A stretch of DNA of 39,171 nt from Candidatus Gastranaerophilales bacterium (GCA_947589115.1 CANPZP010000012.1:1-39171), one strand, 5' to 3'; positions 16,873 to 25,986 are shown, counted from the first letter of the stretch. Notes: generated by a model not told the origin, from the letters alone. Program-made: numbers and translations.

Positions 16873-17712
16873 CTATTTATTTTTATTCAGGAAAAATTTT
16901 ATTATATTATTGATGCAAGATTGAGGAAGTTTTGAAACAAAATCCGCTAAATGAGCTTGAAATCCGACATTATAAGAAGGCTTCGGATTATCAGAATTTA
17001 TAATTTTCAATATGAGTTCAGAAACTTTTTTGACATCAATTCCTTTTTGATTATTTTCCAGCGCATGCTTTTCCATATAAAGCAATTCAGTTAAATATTT
17101 ATCCTTAGAAGAACAATTATATTCTTCAAAAGCTAATCTCGCTTTTTGAACGGATTTATCCCATATTGGCGTTTTAATACATGCCGGCTTTACGGAAATA
17201 ACTTTAATATTGGATTTATTTTCGATAAAGAATGAATTAAAAAGTATATCCAAAGCTCTTTTAGAAGCACAATAAGGCGAAACATACGGGAATAATCCCG
17301 AAGCTGCCATAGAACTTATATTAATAATTTTTGCATTGTTTAAAAGAGGCATAAATTTATGAACCACAGAAATTGCCCCAAAAGTATTTACGTTAAATTG
17401 CTCTTTAATTTTATCAATACTTAAACATTCAACCGGCCCTGCGACGGCTATCCCCGCATTATTTATTAATACGTCAATTTTTTCCGTATTTTTATAAACG
17501 AACCAAAACGCTTTATCAATACTTGAAGATGATGTAATATCAATATAAACTCCCGTAATGTTTTTATTAAGCGATTCTAAATTTTGTTTATCTGTCTTTC
17601 TTCTTATGCCCGCAAAGACTTTAAAACCCGATTTTGCGAGCAATAGTGCCGTTTCTTTTCCTATTCCCGAAGAAGCACCGGTTATTAATATTGTTTTATT
17701 CTTTTTATCCAT
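16873..17712 (-). CDS. Short-chain dehydrogenase/reductase
   Basis: Encodes 279 aa, a classical SDR. The cofactor motif TGASSGIG is at residues 11-18, NNAG at 84-87, the catalytic Ser in NISSMA near 133, and the YxxxK pair is Tyr147/Lys151. The basic residues after the second strand (GIRRKT) suggest NADP(H). The C-terminus has a 30-residue tail (around LPQSCINNIIKFFLNKN) that may form a hydrophobic helix. The substrate is unknown. It is divergent from yraN with only 41 bp between the starts. No Shine-Dalgarno is visible and a TATAAA lies about 6-11 nt before the ATG, so it may also be leaderless. Confidence 0.9.
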   Translation of the reverse strand: MDKKNKTILITGASSGIGKETALLLAKSGFKVFAGIRRKTDKQNLESLNKNITGVYIDITSSSSIDKAFWFVYKNTEKIDVLINNAGIAVAGPVECLSIDKIKEQFNVNTFGAISVVHKFMPLLNNAKIINISSMAASGLFPYVSPYCASKRALDILFNSFFIENKSNIKVISVKPACIKTPIWDKSVQKARLAFEEYNCSSKDKYLTELLYMEKHALENNQKGIDVKKVSELILKIINSDNPKPSYNVGFQAHLADFVSKLPQSCINNIIKFFLNKNK

Positions 17713-17718
17713 AGCAAT

Positions 17719-17754
17719 TTATATTTATCATAAAATTCTGATATAATCAAATAA
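17719..17754 (+). promoter_or_regulatory. Promoter giving a predicted leaderless yraN mRNA
   Basis: TATAAT at 17742-17747 places +1 on the A of ATG 17754. The -35 (TTATAT, 17719-17724, 17-nt spacer) is weak. There is no Shine-Dalgarno. Confidence 0.5.
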
Positions 17755-18119
17755 TGGTTATACGGAATAATATTATAACAGGTAAAACGGGAGAAGAAAA
17801 AGCGGTCGACTATCTTAAATCAGCCGGCTATAAAATATTATATCGAAATTGGCACTATTCAAAAAATGCGGAAATAGATATTATAGCTCAAGATAAAGAC
17901 ACTCTGGTTTTTATTGAAGTAAAGACAAGAAAAAGTTTAAATTTCGGACACCCGTTTGAGGCAATAAATGAAGCCAAACTTCAAAAAATAAGAACAGCCG
18001 CCCTAGGATATATTAACGAAACTAAAAAAGAATATAAATCATTCAGAATTGACGGCATAGCCATTATCGGATTAAATAATCCGAAAATAGAACATATAAA
18101 GAATATAGGGCAATACTAG
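17754..18119 (+). CDS. yraN: YraN/UPF0102 family protein (predicted endonuclease-like)
   Basis: Encodes 121 aa, the usual size. It has the PD-(D/E)xK-type core of UPF0102: GEEKAVDYLKSAGYKIL, RNWHYSKNAEIDIIAQD with the Glu-Ile-Asp, and LVFIEVKTRKS with the Glu-x-Lys. Proteins of this family resemble Holliday-junction resolvases and are thought to act on nucleic acids; the precise role is unsettled. Its stop codon shares the tetranucleotide CTAG with the stop of surE on the opposite strand. The start sits on a predicted transcription start. Confidence 0.92.
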   Translation: MVIRNNIITGKTGEEKAVDYLKSAGYKILYRNWHYSKNAEIDIIAQDKDTLVFIEVKTRKSLNFGHPFEAINEAKLQKIRTAALGYINETKKEYKSFRIDGIAIIGLNNPKIEHIKNIGQY

Positions 18120-18907
18120 CACCAAGAAGAAATATCTTCTTTGCAAAGAGCATCTTCAAGTTCCGGAATAACTTTATCTAAAGTCATTTCGAAGGTAATA
18201 GGAGTAATAGAAACCTTATTCCATCTCAGCGCATTTATATCAGAATCATCATTTTCACATTGTCTGATTAGTTCACCGGCCATCCAGTAATAAACTTTAC
18301 CCCTGGGGTCAACACGTTTATCGTATTCATCGGTAAACATTTTACCGCCTAACCTTGTAATTGCTATCCCTGCTAAATCTTCAGGCATTAAACCCGGTAC
18401 ATTAATATTTAATATAGATTTTTTAGGAAAATTAAATTCTTTAACCTTATGAAGAAATTTTCTCATGAATACCGCAACATTTTTAAATAATTCGGGGTCA
18501 GATGACATACTTGCCAATGAAACAGCAATGCTCGGGATTCCCATCATGGCACCTTCCATTGCACAGCTTACCGTACCGGAATATAAAATATCAGTACCCA
18601 AATTAGGGCCATGGTTTATACCCGAAATAATAAAATCAGGCTTTTCTTCGGGACTTAATATTGCATTAATACCTATTTTTACACAGTCACCCGGAGTTCC
18701 GCTTGTTATCCATATTCTTCTGGCTCCGAATTTTGAGTCTAATTCTTCAACCCTAATGGGAGTATGAAGTGTTAACGAATGTCCCGCAGCACTTCGTTCT
18801 CTGTCAGGTGCTATAACATATACGTCATTTTCTTTACTTAGTTCTGTTGCTAAAGCCTTTATTCCTTCAGCCATAATTCCGTCATCGTTTGAAATTAATA
18901 TTTTCAT
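18116..18907 (-). CDS. surE: 5'/3'-nucleotidase SurE
   Basis: Encodes 263 aa, normal length. It is a divalent-metal phosphatase acting on nucleoside 5'- and 3'-monophosphates. The N-terminus MKILISNDDGIMAEGI holds the metal-binding Asn-Asp-Asp. APDRERSAAGHSLTLH, TSGTPGDCVKIG, SGINHGPNLGTDILYSGTVSCAMEGAM and the later SILNINVPGL are all diagnostic. ATG 18907 follows AAGGGG. It is the last gene of the aroC-aroK-aroB-surE run, 23 nt after aroB. The end overlaps yraN by four bases on the other strand. Confidence 0.97.
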   Translation of the reverse strand: MKILISNDDGIMAEGIKALATELSKENDVYVIAPDRERSAAGHSLTLHTPIRVEELDSKFGARRIWITSGTPGDCVKIGINAILSPEEKPDFIISGINHGPNLGTDILYSGTVSCAMEGAMMGIPSIAVSLASMSSDPELFKNVAVFMRKFLHKVKEFNFPKKSILNINVPGLMPEDLAGIAITRLGGKMFTDEYDKRVDPRGKVYYWMAGELIRQCENDDSDINALRWNKVSITPITFEMTLDKVIPELEDALCKEDISSWC

Positions 18908-18930
18908 ATAAACCCCTTATTCTGCTACAC

Positions 18931-20019
18931 TTATTTAATACCCTTTATTACATATTTTTTATCAATATTATTTTTTATTGCCACACTTCTTTCCTTTATC
19001 GGCATAACAAAATTTATCTTATTATCCGCAACTTTCTTATCGGAAAACATAGCATTATAAAACTCTTCAGGCTCAAATTTTTCTTCATATGATGTTTTTA
19101 ATCCGTAATCATTTATTAGCTCTACAGAATTTTTATAATATTCTTCTGATATATATTCCAAATTATGAGCAAGTTCAAAAATCATTTTCATGCCTATTGA
19201 AACAGCTTCACCATGAGTATATTTTTCATAATGCGTTAATTTTTCAATGGCATGAGCATACGTATGCCCGAAATTTAATATAGCCCTCAATCCTTTTTCT
19301 TTTTCATCTTTATTAACAACACAGCTTTTTAATTCACAGCTCATTTTTATTAATTTCTTTAAAATTTTCGGATTTTTATTATATATTTCATCTTTATATG
19401 CTTTTAAATAACCGAACAAATTGAAATCTACCCTGTTAGCACAAGATTTTTCAATAAAAGCATACTTTAAAATTTCACTTAATCCCGTTTTAAATTGCCT
19501 GTCAGAAAGAGTATTTAACACGCAAGTATCAGAAATAACCAGTTTAGGCTGATAGAATGCACCGATTAAATTTTTACCCGAAAAATGATTAACTGCAACT
19601 TTTCCGCCGACGGAAGAATCAACCTGAGCAAGCAAAGTTGTGGGTATCTGTATAAAATCTATCCCCCTTTGATATATAGCGGCAGCAAAACCTGTTATAT
19701 CTCCAACCACTCCTCCACCCAGGGCTATCATGGCATCTTTTCTCTCCAGCTTTATTTCAAGCGCCTTATCAAGTATTTTGTTTAAAATATCCATGTTTTT
19801 ATACATCTCGCCGTCCGGCAATATTATAAACTCGGATTTTTTATTCCTTAATTTTTCACCGTACAAAGGATAAACCGTTTCGTTGGTAACAATAAGAAAT
19901 TTATTGGCATTTGTTACCTTTGAAATATAATCATAAGCTTTATTTAAAAGTTTTTCCCCTATTAAAACGGAATATGAAGTTTTCTTCGATGGGTTTATTT
20001 TTACTTTTACTTTATCCAT
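18931..20019 (-). CDS. aroB: 3-dehydroquinate synthase
   Basis: Encodes 362 aa. It converts DAHP to 3-dehydroquinate, the second step of the shikimate pathway, using NAD and a metal. Diagnostic segments are LPDGEMYKNMD, ALGGGVVGDITGFAAAIYQRGI, QIPTTLLAQVDSSVGGKVAVNH, KNLIGAFYQPKLV, and the metal-binding LNFGHTYAHAIE with a later HGEAVSIGM. It overlaps the end of aroK by 8 nt, indicating translational coupling. The C-terminus ends in a typical short helix and the length is normal. Confidence 0.97.
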   Translation of the reverse strand: MDKVKVKINPSKKTSYSVLIGEKLLNKAYDYISKVTNANKFLIVTNETVYPLYGEKLRNKKSEFIILPDGEMYKNMDILNKILDKALEIKLERKDAMIALGGGVVGDITGFAAAIYQRGIDFIQIPTTLLAQVDSSVGGKVAVNHFSGKNLIGAFYQPKLVISDTCVLNTLSDRQFKTGLSEILKYAFIEKSCANRVDFNLFGYLKAYKDEIYNKNPKILKKLIKMSCELKSCVVNKDEKEKGLRAILNFGHTYAHAIEKLTHYEKYTHGEAVSIGMKMIFELAHNLEYISEEYYKNSVELINDYGLKTSYEEKFEPEEFYNAMFSDKKVADNKINFVMPIKERSVAIKNNIDKKYVIKGIK

Positions 20020-20515
20020 TGTACTTTCTCAAAATTTCCTTAACAATTATATCAGGATTTTTATAGTTCGTGTCTATTGTAAAGTGAGCTTGTTTATAAA
20101 AAGTTTCCCTCTCAAGAAGCAGTTCTTCTATTTTTTGCTTCATATCCGAATTATGCAGTAAAGGACGGGAATCATCATATTTAATACGTTCAAAAAGAAC
20201 TTCCGGAGAAGCTTTAAGATAAAAAACAGTTGAAAATTTTTTCAGCAAACTGATATTTTCCCAAGATTTAATAATTCCCCCGCCAGTTGAAACAACTAAT
20301 TTATTTCCTATCAATATTTTTTTTAAGATTTTTGTTTCAAGCTCACGAAAATAGCTTTCGGAATACCATGAAAATATTTCATTAATACTCATACCGCTTG
20401 ATTTTACAATTTCATCATCCGTATCAACACATTCATAGCCGTTTAGATTATTCGCTAACAGTTTTGCAATAGTGGTTTTCCCCGAGCCCATCATACCAAT
20501 TAAAGAAATATTCAT
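20012..20515 (-). CDS. aroK: Shikimate kinase
   Basis: Encodes 167 aa. It phosphorylates shikimate with ATP. The Walker A GMMGSGKTTIA is at residues 7-17. DTDDEIVKSSG (shikimate-binding Asp), FRELE, and the STGGGII glycine triplet follow, with a lid Arg in RIKYDDSRPLL. Its neighbours are aroC (3 nt upstream) and aroB (overlapping downstream), so three shikimate-pathway enzymes are translated from one transcript. Confidence 0.96.
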   Translation of the reverse strand: MNISLIGMMGSGKTTIAKLLANNLNGYECVDTDDEIVKSSGMSINEIFSWYSESYFRELETKILKKILIGNKLVVSTGGGIIKSWENISLLKKFSTVFYLKASPEVLFERIKYDDSRPLLHNSDMKQKIEELLLERETFYKQAHFTIDTNYKNPDIIVKEILRKYNG

Positions 20516-20518
20516 AAA

Positions 20519-21697
20519 CTACCTTTCGGAAATCATATTCAGATAATTATAATAATTGGATTTCATCTCATCAATACTGTCATGAGAGAATTTTTCAAAC
20601 ATGGCATCAGCAAGCACAATAGCACACATAGCTTCGGCTACAACTGAACATGCAGGAACCGCACAAGTATCCGAACGTTCAAAATGTGCCTCTACCTGTT
20701 CTCGTTTATCTATAGCCACGGATTTTAGAGGTTTTACCATTGTAGGTATAGCCTTCATAACCGCAGAAATAATAATATCTTCTCCGTTAGATATTCCGGA
20801 TTCAATTCCGCCCGCATTGTTTGTTTTTCTGTAATATTTACCGTCTTTTATAAATATTTCATCATGAGTTTTAGAGCCTAAAGTTTGCGCAGCTCTTGCG
20901 CCAATACCTATTTCAACGGATTTAACAGCTTGAATACTCATAACCGCCTGAGCAAACAATGCATCAAGCTTTCTGTCCCACTGAACATGAGAGCCAAGCC
21001 CTACGGGAACATTTCTGAAAATAACTTTGAATTTACCTCCGATTGTATCTCCTTGAGATTTTGCAAAATCAATTTCAGCTTTCATTTTTTCATAAGCTTT
21101 TACGTCATCCGTTCTTAAATCTGATTTTTCAATCATATCTTTTACACTGAAAGGATTTGTATGACTGTTGGACTTTGCTGCCCCTATTTGAGTAACAAAG
21201 GAAACCCAATCAATATTAAACTCTTTAAGAACACATTTAGCTACCGCACCTGCAGCAACTCTTGCAGCTGTTTCTCTGGCGCTTGAACGTTCAAGTATAT
21301 TCCTTACATCCTTATGATTATATTTTAAAGCACCTGCATAATCCGCATGCCCGGGGCGCACGTTAATTATTTTTTTTGATTCAATTAAATCAATATTTTC
21401 TTTAGTCATTTCGACTTCATCACTACTCATTGGGATAACCCAATTTTTCCAATCCTTATTTTCAATTTCCAAACATATAGGACTGCCTAATGAAACCCCA
21501 TGCCTGACCCCTGAAAGAATTTTTGCCGTGTCGGCTTCAATTTTCATTCTCCCGCCTCTGCCGTAGCCGATTTGTCTGCGTTTTAATTCTTTATTTATAT
21601 ATTCGGAGCTAATTTTAACTCCCGCAGGTACTCCTTCTATTATTACATTTAAGCACCTGCCGTGTGATTCCCCCGACGTTAAAAACCTAAATATCAT
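20519..21697 (-). CDS. aroC: Chorismate synthase
   Basis: Encodes 392 aa. It is an FMN-dependent enzyme that makes chorismate from EPSP, the last shared step to aromatic amino acids. It has LTSGESHGRCLNVIIEGVPAG, RRQIGYGRGGRMKIE, VRPGHADYAGALKY, RSSARETAARVAAGAVAK, and a C-terminal block ending RSDTCAVPACSVVAEAM. ATG 21697 follows GTGGGAAAG. It is the first gene of the aroC-aroK-aroB-surE operon, preceded by an extended -10 promoter. Length is normal. Confidence 0.97.
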   Translation of the reverse strand: MIFRFLTSGESHGRCLNVIIEGVPAGVKISSEYINKELKRRQIGYGRGGRMKIEADTAKILSGVRHGVSLGSPICLEIENKDWKNWVIPMSSDEVEMTKENIDLIESKKIINVRPGHADYAGALKYNHKDVRNILERSSARETAARVAAGAVAKCVLKEFNIDWVSFVTQIGAAKSNSHTNPFSVKDMIEKSDLRTDDVKAYEKMKAEIDFAKSQGDTIGGKFKVIFRNVPVGLGSHVQWDRKLDALFAQAVMSIQAVKSVEIGIGARAAQTLGSKTHDEIFIKDGKYYRKTNNAGGIESGISNGEDIIISAVMKAIPTMVKPLKSVAIDKREQVEAHFERSDTCAVPACSVVAEAMCAIVLADAMFEKFSHDSIDEMKSNYYNYLNMISER

Positions 21698-21729
21698 TTC
21701 TTTCCCACATTATCCTTTTAACTTCCTTA

Positions 21730-21738
21730 ATTATACCA
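21730..21738 (-). promoter_or_regulatory. Extended -10 promoter of the aroC operon
   Basis: Minus strand reads TGGTATAAT, an extended -10 (TGnTATAAT), about 33 nt before the aroC ATG. The -35 is weak. Confidence 0.55.
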
Positions 21739-21787
21739 GATAAATACTTTACGGGAATAACGGTTAAACAAAAATTTAAACGGACAT

Positions 21788-21818
21788 AAAAAAAGCGGTT
21801 CAATGAACCGCTTTTTTT
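21788..21818 (-). terminator. Rho-independent terminator of the Asn-rich protein gene
   Basis: Perfect inverted repeat (GCGGTTC/GAACCGC extended by A and T runs on both sides) with a 3-nt loop. It can act on both strands, but only the minus-strand gene ends here. Confidence 0.9.
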
Positions 21819-21831
21819 ATATGGAAATTTA

Positions 21832-24120
21832 TTAAAATTCACTATAATAAAATCCCAATAACTGATCGTAATACGATTTTTCTTCTCTTGACAGCGATGA
21901 AATAGAATCGCTAAAGCTTTCACCATGTGCATCTTTATATTCTTTAAACGCATCATTAATATATTCTTTGGCTTCATCGGGCAATTGTGAAAATTTATCT
22001 AATGCTTTTTTCAATTCCTCAGGATTATCTGAAGCCAGCTGATCCAAGATTACATTAAATGTATCTTTGAGATTTTCATTTTCCGGATTGTTAATACATT
22101 TATCCATTAAATAAGAAGCAACTGATTGAGATGAATCGTCATTTGCAATATTAACATCGAGAAGTCCGCTTAAATTACTATTTTTCTCGCCGAATGATTT
22201 TAGTACATTTCCAAGTACTTCAGCACCATCACCTGATAATTTATTTAATATTTCTCCTATTTTATTATCATCTGAATATTGAACCGCTTTATTAAGTATT
22301 GAACTTAAAACAGCTACTGAAGTTTCATTATTCGGATCAATACTTTGTCCCATAACGGAATCATAAATTTTGTTAAAACCATCACTATGTATATCGAAGG
22401 AATCAACTATTTCTCCGTCTACAACTTTTGCCAGAGTTTCAGCGTTTAAACCTTCCATATTCATAATATTTTCAACATACCCGGATTGTCCGTTTTCTAT
22501 TAAAGTTTTGAACAGAGTATTTAACTTGTTAACGGAATCTCCATCACCATTCGCAGCCGAAGATATAAGCGGAGTTATTACATTAGTTTTAAGATTTTCC
22601 ATTAATTTATCTTTTTGCTCCGGAAATTCCTCAGCAATACTTACTATATCTGATACAGTATTTTCATTTAATTGTGAAGGTGCAATACCCAGAAGATTTG
22701 TTAATGAGTCAATATTCTTATTTTCAATTAAATAATCCATTTCCTGATTATAAAGTTTTTGGTATTCATCCTTTATACCTATTGCATTACCATTAGCATC
22801 TTTTTCTATACCTTTTTCATTTATTAAATCAGTTACGTGATTAATGAAACTATTTATTGTCTCTTCAGGAAGAATGCGTTCTTGAGTACCGTCACTATAT
22901 TTATGTGCTATATCATCAAATATGTTCGCATCTTCAGGATAATTAGCTATAATATTATCTAATACACTCTTATCTTCAGCATCAATTATTTTTTCAGCAA
23001 AATCTGTATATTGATTTAGTGTTGCATGAGCATTGTAATTAAATGAATCTCTAAACTCATCTACCATAACGCCGGTAGCAAGTTCTTTTTCATACTCAGA
23101 ATATCCATTAGCCGGATCCATTACATTCTTATATGAATCAATAACTGCATCTAAAAATTTATCTCTAGCCTCAGAATCTTTAACATTATACATTATATTT
23201 TGTATAAATCCGTCTCCTGAATCTTTATCTGAATCATATTTATCAATTAGAGCAAACAGAGTACCGTCGCCTTCTTTGCCTACAATATCCATAAGTGCAT
23301 CCAATGCGCCTTCTGCGGCTGCAGAGCCTTCAAATATTTTATCAAAACTTTCTTGCAGTGCTTGTGACTGTGCGTCAGTATTTTTACCTATGGATTCTAT
23401 ACTGCTGTAATCACTATCAACTGCGGCATTATCAACATCATAGACACTAACGGCACTTACATCTTTACCTTCTTCGTCTTTTCCGTCTGTTCTTGAAATT
23501 ATTTTAGTTCCGCCGTTTTGATCCATTACAACTTTCAAGTAATCTTTTGTTCCGTCATCATTTTCTTTTACGAAATAATCAACGGCTCCGAGTTCATTTG
23601 TTTCATTACCGTTTTCATCAAGTTTATAACTTGCTTTTGCAGTCCATTCTTCACCGCCTATTACAACCTTGGTTCCATCTTCAAAGCCATCTATTTCACT
23701 TATATCTTTTTCTTCTCCGTTTACTTTTAATTTTTCGGAAGTTTCACCTTCACCGAGTTTTGCCACAGCATCTAAGTATGAAGCAGCAGCACTTGCCTCT
23801 AATGAAACATAAGTGTTATCTTTATCATTTAAATCTGTTTCTGTTCTGGTTTGTTTACTAGCATTTTCATGAATATTACTATTTAATACGGCATCATTAG
23901 TTGTATCTTTAAGATATTTTGAGTCAAATACCGATTTACTATCATTATTACTTGGTTTTACATTTTGATTATTTTGACTATTATTGGCAGAACCTACATT
24001 TTTAGTATTATTATTGTTATTCGCATTATTAGCGTTTTGAGTTCGCCTTTGCTGGTTTCTCTGTATGTTGTTGTTTGAATAATTTTGTGATACTCTCTGT
24101 CTGCTGCTAACTTTTCCCAT
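21832..24120 (-). CDS. Large Asn-rich, acidic lineage protein (762 aa)
   Basis: Encodes 762 aa; no family recognised. ATG 24120 follows AAGGAG. There is no signal peptide or membrane helix. Residues 1-60 are low-complexity, dominated by Asn, Gln and Arg. Residues about 130-230 form a beta-type segment (DYLKVVMDQNGGTKIISRT) resembling part of the protein at 12692-14011. A calcium-loop-like DSDKDSGDGFI lies at residues 296-306. From about 250 to the end the protein is acidic and helical, with HEAT-like alternation of Leu/Ile-rich helices and polar turns, and ends in FYYSEF. It may be a scaffold or calcium-dependent exported protein, but that is speculation. It is a single gene with its own terminator. 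Confidence 0.6.
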   Translation of the reverse strand: MGKVSSRQRVSQNYSNNNIQRNQQRRTQNANNANNNNNTKNVGSANNSQNNQNVKPSNNDSKSVFDSKYLKDTTNDAVLNSNIHENASKQTRTETDLNDKDNTYVSLEASAAASYLDAVAKLGEGETSEKLKVNGEEKDISEIDGFEDGTKVVIGGEEWTAKASYKLDENGNETNELGAVDYFVKENDDGTKDYLKVVMDQNGGTKIISRTDGKDEEGKDVSAVSVYDVDNAAVDSDYSSIESIGKNTDAQSQALQESFDKIFEGSAAAEGALDALMDIVGKEGDGTLFALIDKYDSDKDSGDGFIQNIMYNVKDSEARDKFLDAVIDSYKNVMDPANGYSEYEKELATGVMVDEFRDSFNYNAHATLNQYTDFAEKIIDAEDKSVLDNIIANYPEDANIFDDIAHKYSDGTQERILPEETINSFINHVTDLINEKGIEKDANGNAIGIKDEYQKLYNQEMDYLIENKNIDSLTNLLGIAPSQLNENTVSDIVSIAEEFPEQKDKLMENLKTNVITPLISSAANGDGDSVNKLNTLFKTLIENGQSGYVENIMNMEGLNAETLAKVVDGEIVDSFDIHSDGFNKIYDSVMGQSIDPNNETSVAVLSSILNKAVQYSDDNKIGEILNKLSGDGAEVLGNVLKSFGEKNSNLSGLLDVNIANDDSSQSVASYLMDKCINNPENENLKDTFNVILDQLASDNPEELKKALDKFSQLPDEAKEYINDAFKEYKDAHGESFSDSISSLSREEKSYYDQLLGFYYSEF

Positions 24121-24471
24121 AAAATAACTCCTTTTTTAAATATAGCTCTACTTATCTCTTACTATCGGAAGAATTATTTAAAACTTTAGCTTTTATGTTT
24201 ATATTGTTAACATTTGTTTACAATTAATAAAAATTTAACTAAATAAGGAGAATATAAAAAAGTATATACATGTTTAATCATGAGCGTAACAAAAAAAACT
24301 GTTATAAATATAGCAGTTGGAGGATTAAGGCGGAAATAAACAACATGACACTGTCAATAGAATAAATTAATAAAATCAAAAAAAATTATATATTAACGAA
24401 TGTAAAAACTAGTTTAGTTTAGAGATATAAGGGGCATGGTCAAATGTAAAAAATAATTAAAAAAATTAACC

Positions 24472-24500
24472 TTGAATGTGTGTTTTTGACGGTTTACTAT
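24472..24500 (+). promoter_or_regulatory. Sigma70-type promoter of the candidate small RNA
   Basis: TTGAAT (24472-24477), a 17-nt spacer and TACTAT (24495-24500); +1 expected at about 24507. No ORF follows. Confidence 0.45.
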
Positions 24501-24506
24501 TTAATA

Positions 24507-24655
24507 ACAAACAGAAACGAGTGGGAAATAAAACGGGAAGGAGTGATGGCTTAGCCTTCATTTGGGGATATTATATCGGACTATTAATTTAAAAAAATTT
24601 AATCAAGGGTAAGATTGGGGATTAGTTAAAAGTTCTTTTAAGAAAGAACTTTTTT
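24507..24655 (+). ncRNA. Candidate small RNA of about 150 nt
   Basis: Bounded by a promoter-like pair and a textbook terminator, with no ORF of more than a few codons on this strand (ATG at the strong AAGGAG site is followed by GCT TAG). The internal GAAGG and CCUUC can pair around that site. It does not match the 6S, tmRNA, RNase P or SRP consensus features I know, so its identity is open. It could be a trans-acting RNA or a terminated leader of deoB. Confidence 0.35.
24628..24655 (+). terminator. Rho-independent terminator
   Basis: AGTTCTTT pairs with AAAGAACT around a TAAG loop, with an A/T extension and a T run. It lies 140 nt before the deoB start and ends an RNA that starts in the gene-free gap. 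Confidence 0.8.
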
Positions 24656-24797
24656 CTTATGTTTAAGATTAACTAATCATCGAGTTTTGAATTACATAAT
24701 AATATTCCCTCTGCTAAAGCATGGACATTTTTCTAAAAAATAAAAAATTAAAAACAAGTGAAATGTGTTATACTGATTAAAGATTCAGGAGTTTATT

Positions 24798-25973
24798 ATG
24801 AAAAGAGCGATTGTAATAGTTATTGATTCCATGGGAATAGGTGCATTACCTGACTGTGAAGAATACGGAGATACAAAAGAATGCAATACTCTCTGTAATG
24901 TTGCAAAGTATTCGGGAGGACTGAATGTTCCAAATTTATATAAGTTTGGAATAGGGAATCTCGCTAATATAGAGGGTATAGACAAAAATCCAAACCCGAT
25001 TGCTCAATACGGAATAATGAAAGAAGCATCAAAAGGAAAAGATACAACGACGGGGCATTGGGAAATGATGGGATTAATATTAGAAAAGCCCTTCAAAGTA
25101 TACCCAAAAGGATTTCCTCCCGAATTAATAAATAAGTTTATTGAAAAAACCGGATGCAAAGGTGTACTTGCAAACTATCCCGCATCAGGAACAAAAGTTA
25201 TTGAAGATTTTCATGTTCAGCATGAAAAAACAAAATTCCCAATCATATATACAAGTGCCGACAGTGTTTTTCAAATTGCGGCAGATATTGATGTTATCCC
25301 GCTTGAAACACTTTATGAATATTGCAGGATTGCCCGTGAAATACTGACTGACGAATACAACGTATCTCGTGTTATTGCAAGACCTTATCATATAGTAGAT
25401 TCAAAACCGGTAAGAATAGGAGAATACAGAAGAGATTTTTCCGTTCTTCCTTTTAAAGATTCAACTTGTGATATTATTCTGAAAAATAACGGAGCTGTTC
25501 TTGGAATAGGCAAGATTGAAGATATTTTTGTCGGACAAGGCATCTCTCATGCAATTCATACGGGAGGAAATACCCAAGGACTTAATATCACTCTTAAGGC
25601 GGTTAAAAATGAATTAAATCTTGATGAATTAAAAACAAAAAAATATAACATTAATACATTTGATAAAATGTTTATATTCACAAATCTTGTAGATACTGAC
25701 ATGCTCTACGGACACAGAAATGATTTTAAAGGTTATGCAAAAGCCATTGAAGAAATAGATTCTTATCTTGAAAAAATAACGGATGCCATGAGTGAGGAGG
25801 ATTTACTAATCATTACGGCAGACCACGGATGTGACCCGACGGTAAAAGGCACTGACCATACAAGAGAGCAAGTACCGATTCTTGTTTATTCAAAAAATAT
25901 CACCACTAAAAGGCTTGAAAATATTAATTCTTTTGATTATGTTTCACAGCGGATTCTTGATTGGATTTTATAA
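24798..25973 (+). CDS. deoB: Phosphopentomutase
   Basis: Encodes 391 aa, the normal length. It interconverts ribose or deoxyribose 1-phosphate and 5-phosphate in nucleoside salvage, using two metal ions. MKRAIVIVIDSMGIGALPD holds the first metal Asp and DTTTGHWEMMG the phosphothreonine site. ARPY, TNLVDTDMLYGHRND, and ITADHGCDP with the downstream TDHTREQVP supply the remaining ligands. ATG 24798 follows CAGGAG. It is a single gene in the alkaline phosphatase superfamily, and the DeoB-specific insert is present, so confusion with other members is unlikely. Confidence 0.97.
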   Translation: MKRAIVIVIDSMGIGALPDCEEYGDTKECNTLCNVAKYSGGLNVPNLYKFGIGNLANIEGIDKNPNPIAQYGIMKEASKGKDTTTGHWEMMGLILEKPFKVYPKGFPPELINKFIEKTGCKGVLANYPASGTKVIEDFHVQHEKTKFPIIYTSADSVFQIAADIDVIPLETLYEYCRIAREILTDEYNVSRVIARPYHIVDSKPVRIGEYRRDFSVLPFKDSTCDIILKNNGAVLGIGKIEDIFVGQGISHAIHTGGNTQGLNITLKAVKNELNLDELKTKKYNINTFDKMFIFTNLVDTDMLYGHRNDFKGYAKAIEEIDSYLEKITDAMSEEDLLIITADHGCDPTVKGTDHTREQVPILVYSKNITTKRLENINSFDYVSQRILDWIL

Positions 25974-25986
25974 TTTGCATTACTTC

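Larger units (their letters stand above)
24121..24797. other. 677-bp region without protein genes; holds a candidate small RNA
   Basis: The long gap between two divergent genes is AT-rich. On the plus strand it holds a promoter-like pair (24472-24500), a possible RNA (24507-24655) and a strong terminator hairpin. A 31-codon ORF (24270-24365) lacks a well-spaced ribosome-binding site and is not accepted. TATACT at 24769-24774 is the likely -10 of deoB. Confidence 0.5.

Noticed and set aside
22370-22735. 121-codon plus-strand ORF
   Set aside because: Antisense shadow of the 762-aa gene, with Ser/Phe-rich composition typical of reversed AT-rich coding DNA.
24270-24365. 31-codon ORF in the gap before deoB
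   Set aside because: AAGGAG is about 20 nt from the ATG, too far to be used, and the peptide has no recognisable features.
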